DNA from: Limnothrix sp. FACHB-406
Lineage (GTDB): Bacteria; Cyanobacteriota; Cyanobacteriia; CACIAM-69d
Direction: 5' to 3'
DNA length: 64,000 bases
Assembly: GCF_014698235.1 (NCBI RefSeq)
Contig: NZ_JACJSP010000003.1
Coordinates: 124,001 to 188,000, forward strand
Shown: positions 55,699 through 64,000 of the stretch, one piece after another
Layout of the letters: the number at the start of each line of letters is the position of its first letter
How positions within the stretch are numbered: position 1 is the first letter of the stretch
Program-made: the position numbers and the translations under genes
The notes under the pieces: model-generated
Databases searched by the model: none
What the model was told of the DNA's origin: nothing
The model's input: the letters and a program-made list of their open reading frames with translations, nothing else

Positions 55699-56670
55699 CT
55701 AGGGCGCGACCGATGGACGATGGGATTCAATCAGGGCCTCAATAATTTCCTCAGCCTTCGCCTTGCTGCTGACCGCAATCCCCTTATCTTTGGCGAGGGT
55801 TTTGAGCTTGGCCAACGCAACCACACTGTAAATTTTCCGCAGTTCGGCTTCCTGGGGATCAACAACTGGGGCTGGCGACTTGGCCGGCGGCTCGATCGTC
55901 AGGGTGATTTTTGATCCTTCGGTCACCACTTCGCAAAGGCGATGGATCGATCGCTCCAAAGAGGCAACTATTTCCTGTGCGGCGCTGCTGGAGCTGGTTT
56001 CGCTCGTGGGGCCGGGTGGCTGTGGCTGCGCGATCGGGTTCCCAGTCTGGCTGAGGTTTGCCAACTGTTGACTGAGATCGGTCATTTGGCTTTCTAGCTT
56101 GGCCAATGTTTGCGCTGAGTTGGCATCCCCCAAAGCATGGCGATCGGCAACGGTCACTCCCGCAAGAGACTGGGTTAGTTTTTGATCGAGGAGTTGCTCC
56201 AACCGTTGGGTTAATCGTTCTTCCAGGCGCTGGCCAAAAGTTGAATCGATGCCTAGTTCCACAACTGGCTGAGGGATTGAGTCGGGGTTGGCAATCGAGG
56301 CCGACGGGGGATCGCCTTCTAACAAAACCGCCAGCTCTTCTTGGGCTAATGCCGCTTCCGCATCACTCAGGTCAAAAACCCAGGCCCACAGCATCCCAAT
56401 GTCTAAATCATTGGCCACCACCACCCAATCAGCCCCGTGGATTACTTCATATTCCACTTCATCCCCAAGCTGATCGGTGCGGCGAACCAAAATTGGGATC
56501 AAATTGCTGTTGTGATTCTGCAAACTCCACCGCAGTTCCTCATAGCGATCGGGTGAAATTTCCGGTTGCGATCGCATCCCCACCAAACAGGTATGAACCT
56601 GGCCATGGTTAACGGGTTGAATCTTCAGGTTTTCGCGAATCAGGCGGCGACGTTCTTGATAATCGCTCAT
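55699..56670 (-). CDS. ParB-like protein with an atypical C-terminus
   Basis: 323 residues. Residues about 12-120 look like a ParB/Srx N-domain (EISPDRYEELRWSLQNHNSNLIPILVRR, YEVIHGADWVVVANDLDI, WVFDLSDAEAALAQEELAVL). The canonical GERRxRA box is replaced by HGADWVVVA, and no KorB-type HTH follows. The middle (about 140-215) has coiled-coil character (FGQRLEERLTQRLEQLLDQ). The last 45 residues (KIYSVVALAKLKTLAKDKGI, then KAEEIIEALIES) resemble Rho_N/SAP helical motifs that can bind nucleic acid. Its ATG overlaps the ParA-like stop by four bases (ATGA), strong evidence of joint function. Confidence 0.7.
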   Translation of the reverse strand: MSDYQERRRLIRENLKIQPVNHGQVHTCLVGMRSQPEISPDRYEELRWSLQNHNSNLIPILVRRTDQLGDEVEYEVIHGADWVVVANDLDIGMLWAWVFDLSDAEAALAQEELAVLLEGDPPSASIANPDSIPQPVVELGIDSTFGQRLEERLTQRLEQLLDQKLTQSLAGVTVADRHALGDANSAQTLAKLESQMTDLSQQLANLSQTGNPIAQPQPPGPTSETSSSSAAQEIVASLERSIHRLCEVVTEGSKITLTIEPPAKSPAPVVDPQEAELRKIYSVVALAKLKTLAKDKGIAVSSKAKAEEIIEALIESHRPSVAP

Positions 56671-58130
56671 GGGTTAGGTTCAGCGTCAACACTAACTTTT
56701 TGAATCAAATCTTTGGCCAAATTCTCAAAGGCCGCCAGGGCATTTTCAACGGAATTGCGATCCTGAGATCCCAGATCCTCATCAAAATCAGCCGCGCAAA
56801 GAGGATAGCCTTTCGACTGGGATTTGGACAAAACATTTAACCGAGGAACCCAAGTGGCCTCGCGGAAAAGCGCCGTGCGATCGCCCCCCGGGAGCCGATC
56901 GAGCTTGGCGTTCAAATCATCCACCATCGCTTGATTAAAAGTCTTGGACTGGCGATCATACATACTGACGGCAATGCCCACAATCGGCAGGGGCGTTTCT
57001 CGGAATTGCCCCACCTCTTCCACTTGGCTGAGCACATATTCCAAGGCACGAATGGGATAGGGGGAAAGCTGCGTGGGAACCAGAACTCCCGCCGAAGCCA
57101 TCAGAGAAATTCGGTTCACTTTCCCAAAGGAGGGCGGTGGGTCAACGAATACAAAATCATAGTCATGGTTTTTGAGTTTTTTGGCCAGGATTCGATCGCT
57201 ATCCACTAACTGAATGAGTTGATTTTCCATATTACTAAGCCGAATATGGGAAGGAATCACATCCAAAGTCACATTGCCCCAACGTTTGCTGATGGTGACG
57301 GAGGCGGCCGTGGTTTTGGGTTCCGTCAGCAGGTGGGTAATATCCTTGCGTCCCGCTTTTTCAATATCTTCCAGGGGATCAATTCCGAGGCCGGTGGTTA
57401 AATTCGCCTGAGCATCAATATCAATCAGCAAAACTCGCTTGCCCATTTGGCTTAGGGCAGCGGCTAAGTTGATGGTGAGTGTCGTTTTACCGACTCCACC
57501 TTTGTTGTTAAAAACCGTGATGATCATAGACTCTCGCCGTTGAGGTTCTGGGTCTGAGGTTTGGCGATCGTGAATCGCCAACAGGCTCATCATTTTGGGA
57601 TCGTGAGAAAGCCGCGCGATCGCCCGAATGAATTGGTGATGAACCTTTCGATGGCTATCGGCAAAGGCGGCCATGACCCGATCGCAATTGCGCTGCCACA
57701 GCAACGATCCCAGCAGCCGATAGTTATCGTAAAGATCGGCTCGCTCAAACTCCCACAGAATGTGAATTGCCCTACCATCGTTATAGAGCAACTTGAACTG
57801 ATTGCCATTGGTTAATAGGCCCAACAAACTGCCCGATTCACGGAGATATTCCCGCAGTTGCCAGCTATTGTGGGCGATCGATTTGTGGGGCGCTTTGGCC
57901 TCAATGACCAAATAGTGGCTAGAGGGAGCCGCTTGCTGGGCCTTGACTAAAAAATCAACTCGTTTTCGCCCAAAGGGAACCTGTTGGGTCACATCGGCTT
58001 TGTCATAGCCGAGTAGCATCAGCAGCGGGGTCAAAACTCGATCTTCTAGGGCTTTTTCAGTGGTGCAGGTTTCCACCCGATCGAGCAGGGCTGTCCATTG
58101 CTGCTGAAACTCCTCGGGCGTGAGCATCAT
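56667..58130 (-). CDS. Fusion of a restriction-type PD-(D/E)XK-like domain with a ParA ATPase
   Basis: 487 residues. Residues about 20-165 look like the N-terminal domain of type I restriction HsdR subunits: GRKRVDFLVKA (Asp59) and YLVIEAKAP (Glu77-x-Lys79) form a PD-(D/E)XK-like set, followed by REYLRESGSLLGLLTNGNQF. Residues 202-470 are ParA: deviant Walker A NNKGGVGKTT (209-217, signature Lys210), DIDAQANLTTGLG and DFVFVDPPPSF. ParA dimers bind ATP and DNA and are stimulated by ParB. Met202 could also be an internal start for ParA alone. The ATG overlap with the ParB-like gene suggests one operon. Whether the nuclease-like domain cuts DNA is unknown. Confidence 0.85.
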   Translation of the reverse strand: MMLTPEEFQQQWTALLDRVETCTTEKALEDRVLTPLLMLLGYDKADVTQQVPFGRKRVDFLVKAQQAAPSSHYLVIEAKAPHKSIAHNSWQLREYLRESGSLLGLLTNGNQFKLLYNDGRAIHILWEFERADLYDNYRLLGSLLWQRNCDRVMAAFADSHRKVHHQFIRAIARLSHDPKMMSLLAIHDRQTSDPEPQRRESMIITVFNNKGGVGKTTLTINLAAALSQMGKRVLLIDIDAQANLTTGLGIDPLEDIEKAGRKDITHLLTEPKTTAASVTISKRWGNVTLDVIPSHIRLSNMENQLIQLVDSDRILAKKLKNHDYDFVFVDPPPSFGKVNRISLMASAGVLVPTQLSPYPIRALEYVLSQVEEVGQFRETPLPIVGIAVSMYDRQSKTFNQAMVDDLNAKLDRLPGGDRTALFREATWVPRLNVLSKSQSKGYPLCAADFDEDLGSQDRNSVENALAAFENLAKDLIQKVSVDAEPNP

Positions 58131-58197
58131 CGATCAAGAACTCATCGCGAACTGACGACATCAACCGAAAATAGAGAGCCGCTGAGCGGCCATAATT

Positions 58198-59073
58198 CTA
58201 GCAGTTATGTTGCAGTTGTAAGCGCACCTGATTGGTGTGAGTTGCACCGGGATCAAGCCATAGCAATTGTTCGCCCGTGTTTAAGGCATTGCGCGGCCCT
58301 GTCCAGGGTTCCAGACAATAGAAAGGTTTACCCTTCAACGTCCAAAACACCAAGGTGCGGTAACTGGCATCAAACTCCAGGCTGAGGGTTTGTTGTTGCT
58401 GACGATCTGTGACCGTGGCCGACAGGCGATCGACCACAGGAAATCGCAGATCTAATTCATCTTGCTCAAAATCCAAATTGCCATCAAATGCCCCAGTTGA
58501 TTGGCGCTTTTGATCAAAGTATTCAGTAACCGGAAGATCGATCGCCAGGGCCGATTTATCCGCCACGTTGAAGTAGGGATGCAACCCAGAAGAAAAGGGC
58601 ATGGGGCGATCGCCCAAGTTGTGATGGTTTTGAATAATTTCTAACTGATTGCCCTGCAATCGATAGGTGAAATCCAATCGAAACTGAAAGGGATAAACGG
58701 CGAGGGTTGCGGGCGTGGCATCGAGGGTGAGGGTAATGCTCGCTGCGTCGCGCAAGTCGGAGCCAGTGACCATCCAAGGCAAATCGCGCGCGAAACCATG
58801 CTGCTTGAGAATGCCCGCTTCTCCACTGGGTAGCTGATAGCGATTGTCCGGCAAGTTCCCGCAAATGGGAAACAGAATGGGGATCCCGCCACGAATGCTG
58901 AGGTTGGGATCTTGATAGCGATCGCGATCGAGATAAAGCAACTCTTGGCCCTGAATTGCCCAGCGGGTGATGATGCCGCCGCGATCGGGAACCACTTCCA
59001 AAACGGACTGGGCAGCCCCATCGGTCAAGCGAAAGACCGGCCACTGTTCAGCTAATTCTTCAACTTGAAACAT
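58198..59073 (-). CDS. Aldose 1-epimerase family protein (galactose mutarotase-like)
   Basis: 291 residues of the galactose mutarotase fold. Seen: PDRGGIITRWAIQGQELLYLD near 28-48, RGGIPILFPICGNL (substrate loop), KQHGFARDLPW, the His of SSGLHPYFNVAD near 168 and the general-base Glu in FYCLEPWTGPRNALN near 258. This matches D-hexose-6-phosphate mutarotase-like members. It converts alpha and beta anomers of a sugar or sugar phosphate in the cytosol; the exact substrate is unknown. It starts from ATG 59073; alone on its strand. Confidence 0.88.
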   Translation of the reverse strand: MFQVEELAEQWPVFRLTDGAAQSVLEVVPDRGGIITRWAIQGQELLYLDRDRYQDPNLSIRGGIPILFPICGNLPDNRYQLPSGEAGILKQHGFARDLPWMVTGSDLRDAASITLTLDATPATLAVYPFQFRLDFTYRLQGNQLEIIQNHHNLGDRPMPFSSGLHPYFNVADKSALAIDLPVTEYFDQKRQSTGAFDGNLDFEQDELDLRFPVVDRLSATVTDRQQQQTLSLEFDASYRTLVFWTLKGKPFYCLEPWTGPRNALNTGEQLLWLDPGATHTNQVRLQLQHNC

Positions 59074-59247
59074 GAGGTTCTGAATCCTGAATGAGTGGCA
59101 GAGGCTAGAACGGGGCTGCCCTAGTTCATAGGGTCAAGGTTGCGGGATCAGTCATCATCACAAGGGGCTTAAGCTCCTTGCTGCCTAACCGTTTGGCGGC
59201 GGCAACAGTCATTGGGTCTGACCTATCAAAATCCGCTTGCCATGCGA

Positions 59248-60573
59248 CTAGAACGGGGCTTGACCAGTGAAATTCCCCGGCGGTGAATAGCGACAAACCA
59301 AGGTATCGTTACCACCGCCCGAGGCCAGACCGCAGCCCACTTGCGTTGTGTTGCGCCAAACGATTTGAGTGTAGTGTCCCACATCGGCCCAGTTGCCGGT
59401 GGTGCTGACGTTGGGGAAAATTCCCTGCTTGAAAAACCGCTTTTCGGCTCCCCACAAATCCACCAGCGCTTTGGTGGAATAGGCCCCACTGGTTCCTCGG
59501 GCTAAATTTTCGCCCTGGCCGGTGTTTTGGGCATGGTTAAAGGCTCCGGTGGATGCCAATTGGTTCGCCCAGGCCTGGGCATCCCTGGCCAAGGAGTCTG
59601 ACCAAGTGAGAGGGGCAACGCCCACCGCCGATCGATAGCTGTTGTGGGTGGTGAGGATGTCGTTCGTGAAGGTGCTGGTTCCGCCGCCGCTGGTTCCGCC
59701 GCCGTTGGTGGTAGTACCGGCCGCGCGGGCCACAGCATCGGGGGTAGCCCCCAAAAAGAAGGCAATTTCTTGACCGGCCGCATTGGTCACTAGCGTGCCG
59801 GTAATGGAGCCGTCGCCGTCGGGATCAATGTCCACGCCCACGGTGCTCTGAATCGTTTGGCGAATGGTGGCGGCCGTGGCATTGGCAGGCAGGGTTAAAC
59901 CCGGAGGCAAGATGCCGCTGCTGCCTTGCAGGAGGGTGACCAGGAAGCTGAGGGAATAGCTGGTGGCTTGGAAGCGCATATCGCTGGCATTCAGATTGTT
60001 GAGTTGCAGGCGATCGACCGTGGGATCAAAATCCAACACCACGTCCACATTGCTGAGGCCGGTGGCATCACCCCGCAGGCTAAAGGTATCGGCTCCTGCA
60101 CCGCCGATCAGCACATCGCTGCCCAAATCGCCGCTCAGGAAATCATTGCCCGCCCCGCCCAGGAGCAGATCGGAATCGCGCCCTCCCACTAGCGTATCGT
60201 TACCGTCGCCACCCGCAACCCAATCGTTACCCAAGTTCCCAGCCACGAGGTCATCCCCCAGCCCGCCATCGAGGTCGTCTTGGTCGCGACCGCCCAACAG
60301 GCTGTCGTTTCCACCGTTGCCCCGCAGCCGATCGTTGCCCAAGTTGCCATAGATAAAGTCGCCCCCTTCGGAACCTTGAACGCTGTCTGCACCTTCCAGG
60401 GCCCGCAAACCTTGGGGGGCGGTGGCGAGCAAGTTGGCCGGAACGGTGTAGTTATCGTTACCGGTACTCAGATCAAAAAATCCTTCGGGAGAAAGACCAG
60501 CCATAGCTAGGAACACCAGGGGAATGGAGGATTGGGATTGGGGCGATCGAGTCGGTGTGGGTGCTTGAGCCAA
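59248..60573 (-). CDS. RTX-repeat protein with a C-terminal CAP/SCP domain
   Basis: 441 residues. Hemolysin-type Ca-binding nonapeptides (GGxGxDxUx) fill about 75-185 (GNLGNDRLRGNGGNDSLLGG, GGDGNDTLVGGRDSDLLLGG), followed by a DVVLDFDPTVDRLQL-type segment and a linker. Residues about 305-441 are a CAP/SCP domain with THNSYRSAVGVAPLTWSDSL, HAQNTGQGENLA, VGHYTQIVWRNT and VCRYSPPGNF. No signal peptide is seen, so type I secretion is likely. The TTG at 60573 has no Shine-Dalgarno; ATG at 60504 (MAGLSPEGFF) is an alternative. CAP roles in bacteria are poorly known. Confidence 0.88.
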   Translation of the reverse strand: MAQAPTPTRSPQSQSSIPLVFLAMAGLSPEGFFDLSTGNDNYTVPANLLATAPQGLRALEGADSVQGSEGGDFIYGNLGNDRLRGNGGNDSLLGGRDQDDLDGGLGDDLVAGNLGNDWVAGGDGNDTLVGGRDSDLLLGGAGNDFLSGDLGSDVLIGGAGADTFSLRGDATGLSNVDVVLDFDPTVDRLQLNNLNASDMRFQATSYSLSFLVTLLQGSSGILPPGLTLPANATAATIRQTIQSTVGVDIDPDGDGSITGTLVTNAAGQEIAFFLGATPDAVARAAGTTTNGGGTSGGGTSTFTNDILTTHNSYRSAVGVAPLTWSDSLARDAQAWANQLASTGAFNHAQNTGQGENLARGTSGAYSTKALVDLWGAEKRFFKQGIFPNVSTTGNWADVGHYTQIVWRNTTQVGCGLASGGGNDTLVCRYSPPGNFTGQAPF

Positions 60574-60589
60574 ATCAACCCAGCCATGA

Positions 60590-60613
60590 ACCCAGCGATC
60601 GACCCAGCGATCG
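60590..60613. repeat. Tandem repeat, 12-bp unit, two copies
   Basis: ACCCAGCGATCG twice, in the leader of the RTX-CAP gene. Confidence 0.8.
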
Positions 60614-60659
60614 ACCTAACCCCAAGGCCAACATACCCAGGAAATCCCCAAGAATCAGG

Positions 60660-62138
60660 TTAGGAACGCACATCGATCGACCCGTCGGGCCAAAAAACCA
60701 CTCGAAACTGAGCCAAGGGAGCCAGTTGCACCTTGCCGTTGTCGCCTTTGATGGCGCTGGCGGCCGGGTTCAGCAATGGGCCCAGGGGGAAGGGTTTTTG
60801 GGCCGCATTGCGATTGGCGGGATCCGCGTCTACGGCGATGCCAACAGCGTTGGTGCGCACGTCATACATCAGGGGCATACTGGGCGCAGATTTGCCCTGC
60901 CAGGCGGTTCGCAAGCTCTTTTCGAGCTGGGCGCGGGCAGTTTCACGGGCGATCGCGTCGCTGAGGCTGGGATTCTGAATTCGGTTGACAGCGGCATTGC
61001 TGGCGTTCACCGATTTCATGGGGATCACTTGCACCCCCTGGGCAGCGCTGAAGGAGACCTGGAAAGTGGCTAGCGGTTCCCCGGTATTAGCCCGATCGAG
61101 GGGCTTAAACAGCAATTTGGGCAACGGGGTACGGGCGATCGCCTCTTGGGCCATGGCGTTTTCCGGCAAATAGCCCACGATCGAGCCATCCTCGCCCACA
61201 CTCACCCGGTAGTTCAGGGTCAGGGCCAAATTCTGGCGATCGGTCCAAGCCTGATCCAACTGACCGAGGAGATATCGCTCCAAGGCTGCCAACTGTTTGG
61301 GATCCGTCACCGGCTTAGCGGGAGTCAACAGCGTATCGGCTCCTTCTCCGGCCAGGGGCGAGGGCACTGGCACCGACGAGGGGGGAATGGCTGCACTCGT
61401 GCTGGCTGGGGATGCCGCCGGGAGCGATCGGGTTTGGGGTTGGGGTTTGGTGGGGCTGGGGGCGGTGGCCGGTGAGGGTGCGGGCAAGGCCGACTGATTT
61501 TGAGGCGTGGGTGTGGGCGTGGGCCGCAACAGATCCTTGGGTTGTTGCACCTTGGGCACGGGCAGCATAAACAACAACCCCGCCGCCACGGCCAACCCGG
61601 AAGCGCCCAAGGCCACGGGAGCCGCCCGTTGCACCAGCGGTTCCGCCTGCACCAGGTCATGGCGAGACACCGGAGAGAACACCTGCTGGATGTCGGGCAA
61701 GGTTTTGGGATCGCCGTAGAACTGGTCGATCGTTTCCACCAAGTCAAACAGTTGCAGCGGGGTCAGCAATAGCTCGATCGGCTGCGGCGGGCCATCGCCG
61801 GGCCCCTCCGGATTCGGCGGCGGCATCACCAACAATCGATGTTTGCCCCCATCGGCTGCCACAACCGCCACATTGGGCTGACTGGGATCGATCGCTGTGG
61901 GTAACTGGGGCGATTGAATGCCGCTGAAGCAACCCTGGGCGTATTGACTCACCACCTGGGCAAACCGCTCAAAAAAGCTGCGATCACACAAAAATCCCTG
62001 GCCATGGGCAGGAAACTGACAATTCACCGTCAACAGCACCGATAAAGTCGGTCTTGCTTCCCCCACCTCTGCCAATGAATCCATGCCCTCCAGGGTCAGG
62101 ACACAATTGGGCAAGCTGTACTGTCGTTGAATTGTCAC
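60660..62138 (-). CDS. DUF4335 family protein
   Basis: 492 residues. The N-terminus TIQRQYSLPNCVLTLEGMD and following segments match DUF4335, which I know from cyanobacteria. A hydrophobic helix near 170-190 (ALGASGLAVAAGLLFMLPV) splits a cytoplasmic N-part from a Pro/Ala/Ser-rich linker (about 195-260) and a C-terminal region with DQAWTDRQNLALTLNYRVSVGEDGSIVGYLP, which resembles TonB-like/energy-transfer C-terminal folds. Function unknown. Its start overlaps the DUF3038 stop by four bases (ATGA). Confidence 0.88.
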   Translation of the reverse strand: MTIQRQYSLPNCVLTLEGMDSLAEVGEARPTLSVLLTVNCQFPAHGQGFLCDRSFFERFAQVVSQYAQGCFSGIQSPQLPTAIDPSQPNVAVVAADGGKHRLLVMPPPNPEGPGDGPPQPIELLLTPLQLFDLVETIDQFYGDPKTLPDIQQVFSPVSRHDLVQAEPLVQRAAPVALGASGLAVAAGLLFMLPVPKVQQPKDLLRPTPTPTPQNQSALPAPSPATAPSPTKPQPQTRSLPAASPASTSAAIPPSSVPVPSPLAGEGADTLLTPAKPVTDPKQLAALERYLLGQLDQAWTDRQNLALTLNYRVSVGEDGSIVGYLPENAMAQEAIARTPLPKLLFKPLDRANTGEPLATFQVSFSAAQGVQVIPMKSVNASNAAVNRIQNPSLSDAIARETARAQLEKSLRTAWQGKSAPSMPLMYDVRTNAVGIAVDADPANRNAAQKPFPLGPLLNPAASAIKGDNGKVQLAPLAQFRVVFWPDGSIDVRS

Positions 62139-62776
62139 GCCACTTCTCCGTCAAACAAACTAATCCAAAAGCGTTCCAGCCCCGCCGTTGACGAACAGTA
62201 CAGTAACTGTTCCAGCAAGCGGAGGGCCAGGGTATTCAGGGCCTCGTCGGTGTTGTAAACCGTCACGGCCGATCGGCGTGGATTCATCCGGGCCCGGAAG
62301 TGGGCCCGGAACCGCTCCAGATAATCCGCCAGCCGAAAATGGTGCTCGAAGGATAGATCCTGCTCCTCCAGCCGCTCGCAAGCCAGAAGTAATTGCCGAA
62401 TCAGCACCGTCAGTCGCTTGGCCAAATAAACCACAATCGTGGTCAGGGCCTTGGCCTCATTCAAGCTCAGGGGCCGCCGTTGCACCGCCCGCCGCAAAGG
62501 ATTCGTGGCTCGCAGTCGCCACAGGTTAACCTTTGTGCCAACCACGCTCGTGATTCCCAGCTCTTGGGCACAGTAAAGAATCGCCTCAGACCCGCTGAGA
62601 TCGAGGGCTTCGATCGCCAGGAGCATCAAGTCCAGTTGTTGGCGGGCCCGCCGGGGGCATTCACCATCTTTCACGGGCGGGTTGGGCAACCGCTCCAAAA
62701 TCGGCGGGATCTCCGGTGAATCTGCGGGAACAGGCGATCGATCGGCAAACATTGCACTCGAAGAAGTCATCGGCAC
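62135..62776 (-). CDS. DUF3038 family protein
   Basis: 213 residues. The signature PVKDGECPRRARQQLDLMLLAIEALDLSGSEAIL identifies DUF3038, which I recall as regularly preceding DUF4335 in cyanobacteria. It is mostly helical and soluble with no catalytic motif visible. The ATG overlap with DUF4335 suggests coupled translation and a shared complex. The first 25 residues are low complexity; a start nearer the ERLPNPPVKDGE segment is possible. Confidence 0.88.
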   Translation of the reverse strand: MPMTSSSAMFADRSPVPADSPEIPPILERLPNPPVKDGECPRRARQQLDLMLLAIEALDLSGSEAILYCAQELGITSVVGTKVNLWRLRATNPLRRAVQRRPLSLNEAKALTTIVVYLAKRLTVLIRQLLLACERLEEQDLSFEHHFRLADYLERFRAHFRARMNPRRSAVTVYNTDEALNTLALRLLEQLLYCSSTAGLERFWISLFDGEVA

Positions 62777-63132
62777 AGAATCACATCAGCAATTCAATGA
62801 AACCATTGATTAGAAAATCATTTCGATCCATCGGTCAATCCGTCCAATTGTCCTTGCGGGGGCTGGGGGTCAATCCCGCCCAAGCGAAGACCCCAGGGAT
62901 CTGGGGCGATCGGGGAGGATCAGGCGGCCTGTGCCACTTGGGCGATCGGACTCTGAACAATCCTGCAATCATCCCGTAAGCACCACCCCCCGGACGATCG
63001 GTTACAAAATTCAGCCCTGTAATTCAGCGATACTGATTTCGCGCTGAATTTCACACTGAACTTCGCCATGATTCCGCCAAACGATCCCCACCAGTTTAAG
63101 CAGTTTTAGGCAATCTCCTGGAGAAAACTCAG
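62777..63132. other. Divergent intergenic region between DUF3038 gene and apt
   Basis: Promoter space for both genes. It contains the apt leader with CCTGGAGAAA just before the ATG. A plus-strand frame at 62716-62979 has no family features. Confidence 0.5.
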
Positions 63133-63669
63133 ATGACCACACCCCAATCCCAGCCGACGGATTTGCATCGTCTGGTTCGTGCTATTCCTGATTTTCCACA
63201 GCCCGGAATTGTTTTCCGAGATATTACAACCCTTCTGCGCGATCGGGATGGCTTGCAACAGGCCGTGGATCACCTACACGATCGCTGTCATGATCTGCGC
63301 CCGGATTTTGTGGCCGGCATCGAAGCGCGCGGGTTTCTGTTCGGCCCGGCCTTGGCGTTGGCCTTGGGTGTGGGCTTTGTGCCCCTGCGCAAACCGGGCA
63401 AACTCCCCGCCGCCACCCATGGTGTGGAATATGACTTGGAATATGGGCGCGATCGCCTGGAAATTCACCAAGATGCGATCAGCCCCGGTTCACGGGTGTT
63501 GGTGGTGGATGACGTAATCGCTACCGGGGGCACTGCCGCCGCCGCTGGGCAACTGATCCATCAAATCGAAGCAACCCTAGTGGGCTATGGCTTTTTGATT
63601 GAACTCCAAGACCTGAAGGGGCGCGATCGCCTGCCCGATGTGCCGGTTCGATCAGTGCTGGTTTATTGA
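63133..63669 (+). CDS. apt: Adenine phosphoribosyltransferase
   Basis: 178 residues, normal length. Apt makes AMP from adenine and PRPP (purine salvage). Seen: [48 protein letters not shown] and the PRPP loop [21 protein letters not shown] at 63133 follows CTGGAGAAAACTCAG. Cytosolic; monocistronic as far as visible. Confidence 0.97.
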   Translation: MTTPQSQPTDLHRLVRAIPDFPQPGIVFRDITTLLRDRDGLQQAVDHLHDRCHDLRPDFVAGIEARGFLFGPALALALGVGFVPLRKPGKLPAATHGVEYDLEYGRDRLEIHQDAISPGSRVLVVDDVIATGGTAAAAGQLIHQIEATLVGYGFLIELQDLKGRDRLPDVPVRSVLVY

Positions 63670-64000
63670 TCAGCAAATTGACCGGCTACTCACCCCTTTG
63701 ACTGGGCCCTGAATCAGCGCTGGTTCGTTAAGCGGGAGATTAGGAACTAAAGATTGGTCTGTTGAGCAAGGATGTTGATTGGGTGTGACCAGTTGGGATG
63801 GACTCCGATTGGTAACTCTTAACCATTCTTAGCAACTTGATCGAGATGCGTATTGGCAACCTTATTTTCTTGACTTGCTTGGGAATGGTCTATTCATTGC
63901 GATTTTTTTCGCAACCTCATTCTGTTTGATTCATCCGAGCATGTGATGTGTGATCGAAATCAACGATCAAAGAGATCAATCTCAGATCCCCATCGCAAGG
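63670..64000. other. Terminal stretch without a supported gene
   Basis: After apt. Sequence becomes more A/T-rich (about 63820-63930). No clear hairpin with a T tract or start of a gene before the window ends. Confidence 0.4.

Noticed and set aside
62716-62979. 87-residue plus-strand frame
   Set aside because: Begins antisense to the DUF3038 start and runs through promoter space; no domain.

Overview
The window is cyanobacterial chromosome. The frequent GCGATCGC octamer (HIP1) and its CGATCG core, two cytochrome b6f subunits (PetG, PetN), cytochrome cM, geranylgeranyl reductase (ChlP), a fused PanC-Cmk enzyme and several cyanobacteria-restricted families (DUF3038, DUF4335, DUF4278) all point there. 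The G+C-rich codon use and the gene mix suggest a filamentous lineage of the Limnothrix, Pseudanabaena or Leptolyngbya type; that placement is inference.

Layout. 1-6 kb: a large multi-PAS histidine kinase open at the window edge, a Uma2-family protein and a cupin. 6-17.4 kb: gcvP, a second sensor kinase, panC-cmk, a conserved membrane protein, an alpha/beta hydrolase and a methyltransferase. 17.4-22.5 kb: a third sensor kinase, a TrkA-type channel and rsmD. 22.7-26.6 kb: a photosynthesis stretch with chlP, petG, cytM and small conserved proteins. 26.6-28.4 kb: an IS607-family element. 28.4-33.3 kb: a small membrane protein, a NUDIX hydrolase, a hydrolase, an M23 peptidase with an Asn/Ser/Tyr-rich domain, and petN beside another tiny membrane protein. 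33.2-45.1 kb: pentapeptide protein, RCK channel, AddB-like nuclease, TPR protein, membrane protein, glycosyltransferase, KirBac channel and a DUF4278 protein. 45.9-55.4 kb: smpB, a TpsA-like adhesin, murG and two polytopic membrane proteins. 55.4-64 kb: tRNA-Thr, a ParB-like/ParA-nuclease pair, an aldose epimerase family protein, an RTX-CAP protein, the DUF4335/DUF3038 pair and apt.

The most unusual locus is the overlapping pair at 55699-58130. One gene encodes a restriction-type PD-(D/E)XK-like domain fused to a complete ParA ATPase. The other encodes a ParB-like N-terminus that lacks the usual partition motif and ends in a Rho_N/SAP-like helical motif. It could be a divergent partition or DNA-positioning system or a defence module, and the sequence alone does not decide.

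The window is also rich in short perfect or near-perfect tandem repeats (unit 10-17 bp). They are mostly intergenic, each locus has its own unit, and many lie within tens of bases of a gene end. Three different potassium-channel-type proteins and three orphan histidine kinases lie within 45 kb. Most genes are single transcription units. The clear overlaps suggesting co-translation are murG with 51703, the ParA-like/ParB-like pair, and DUF3038 with DUF4335.
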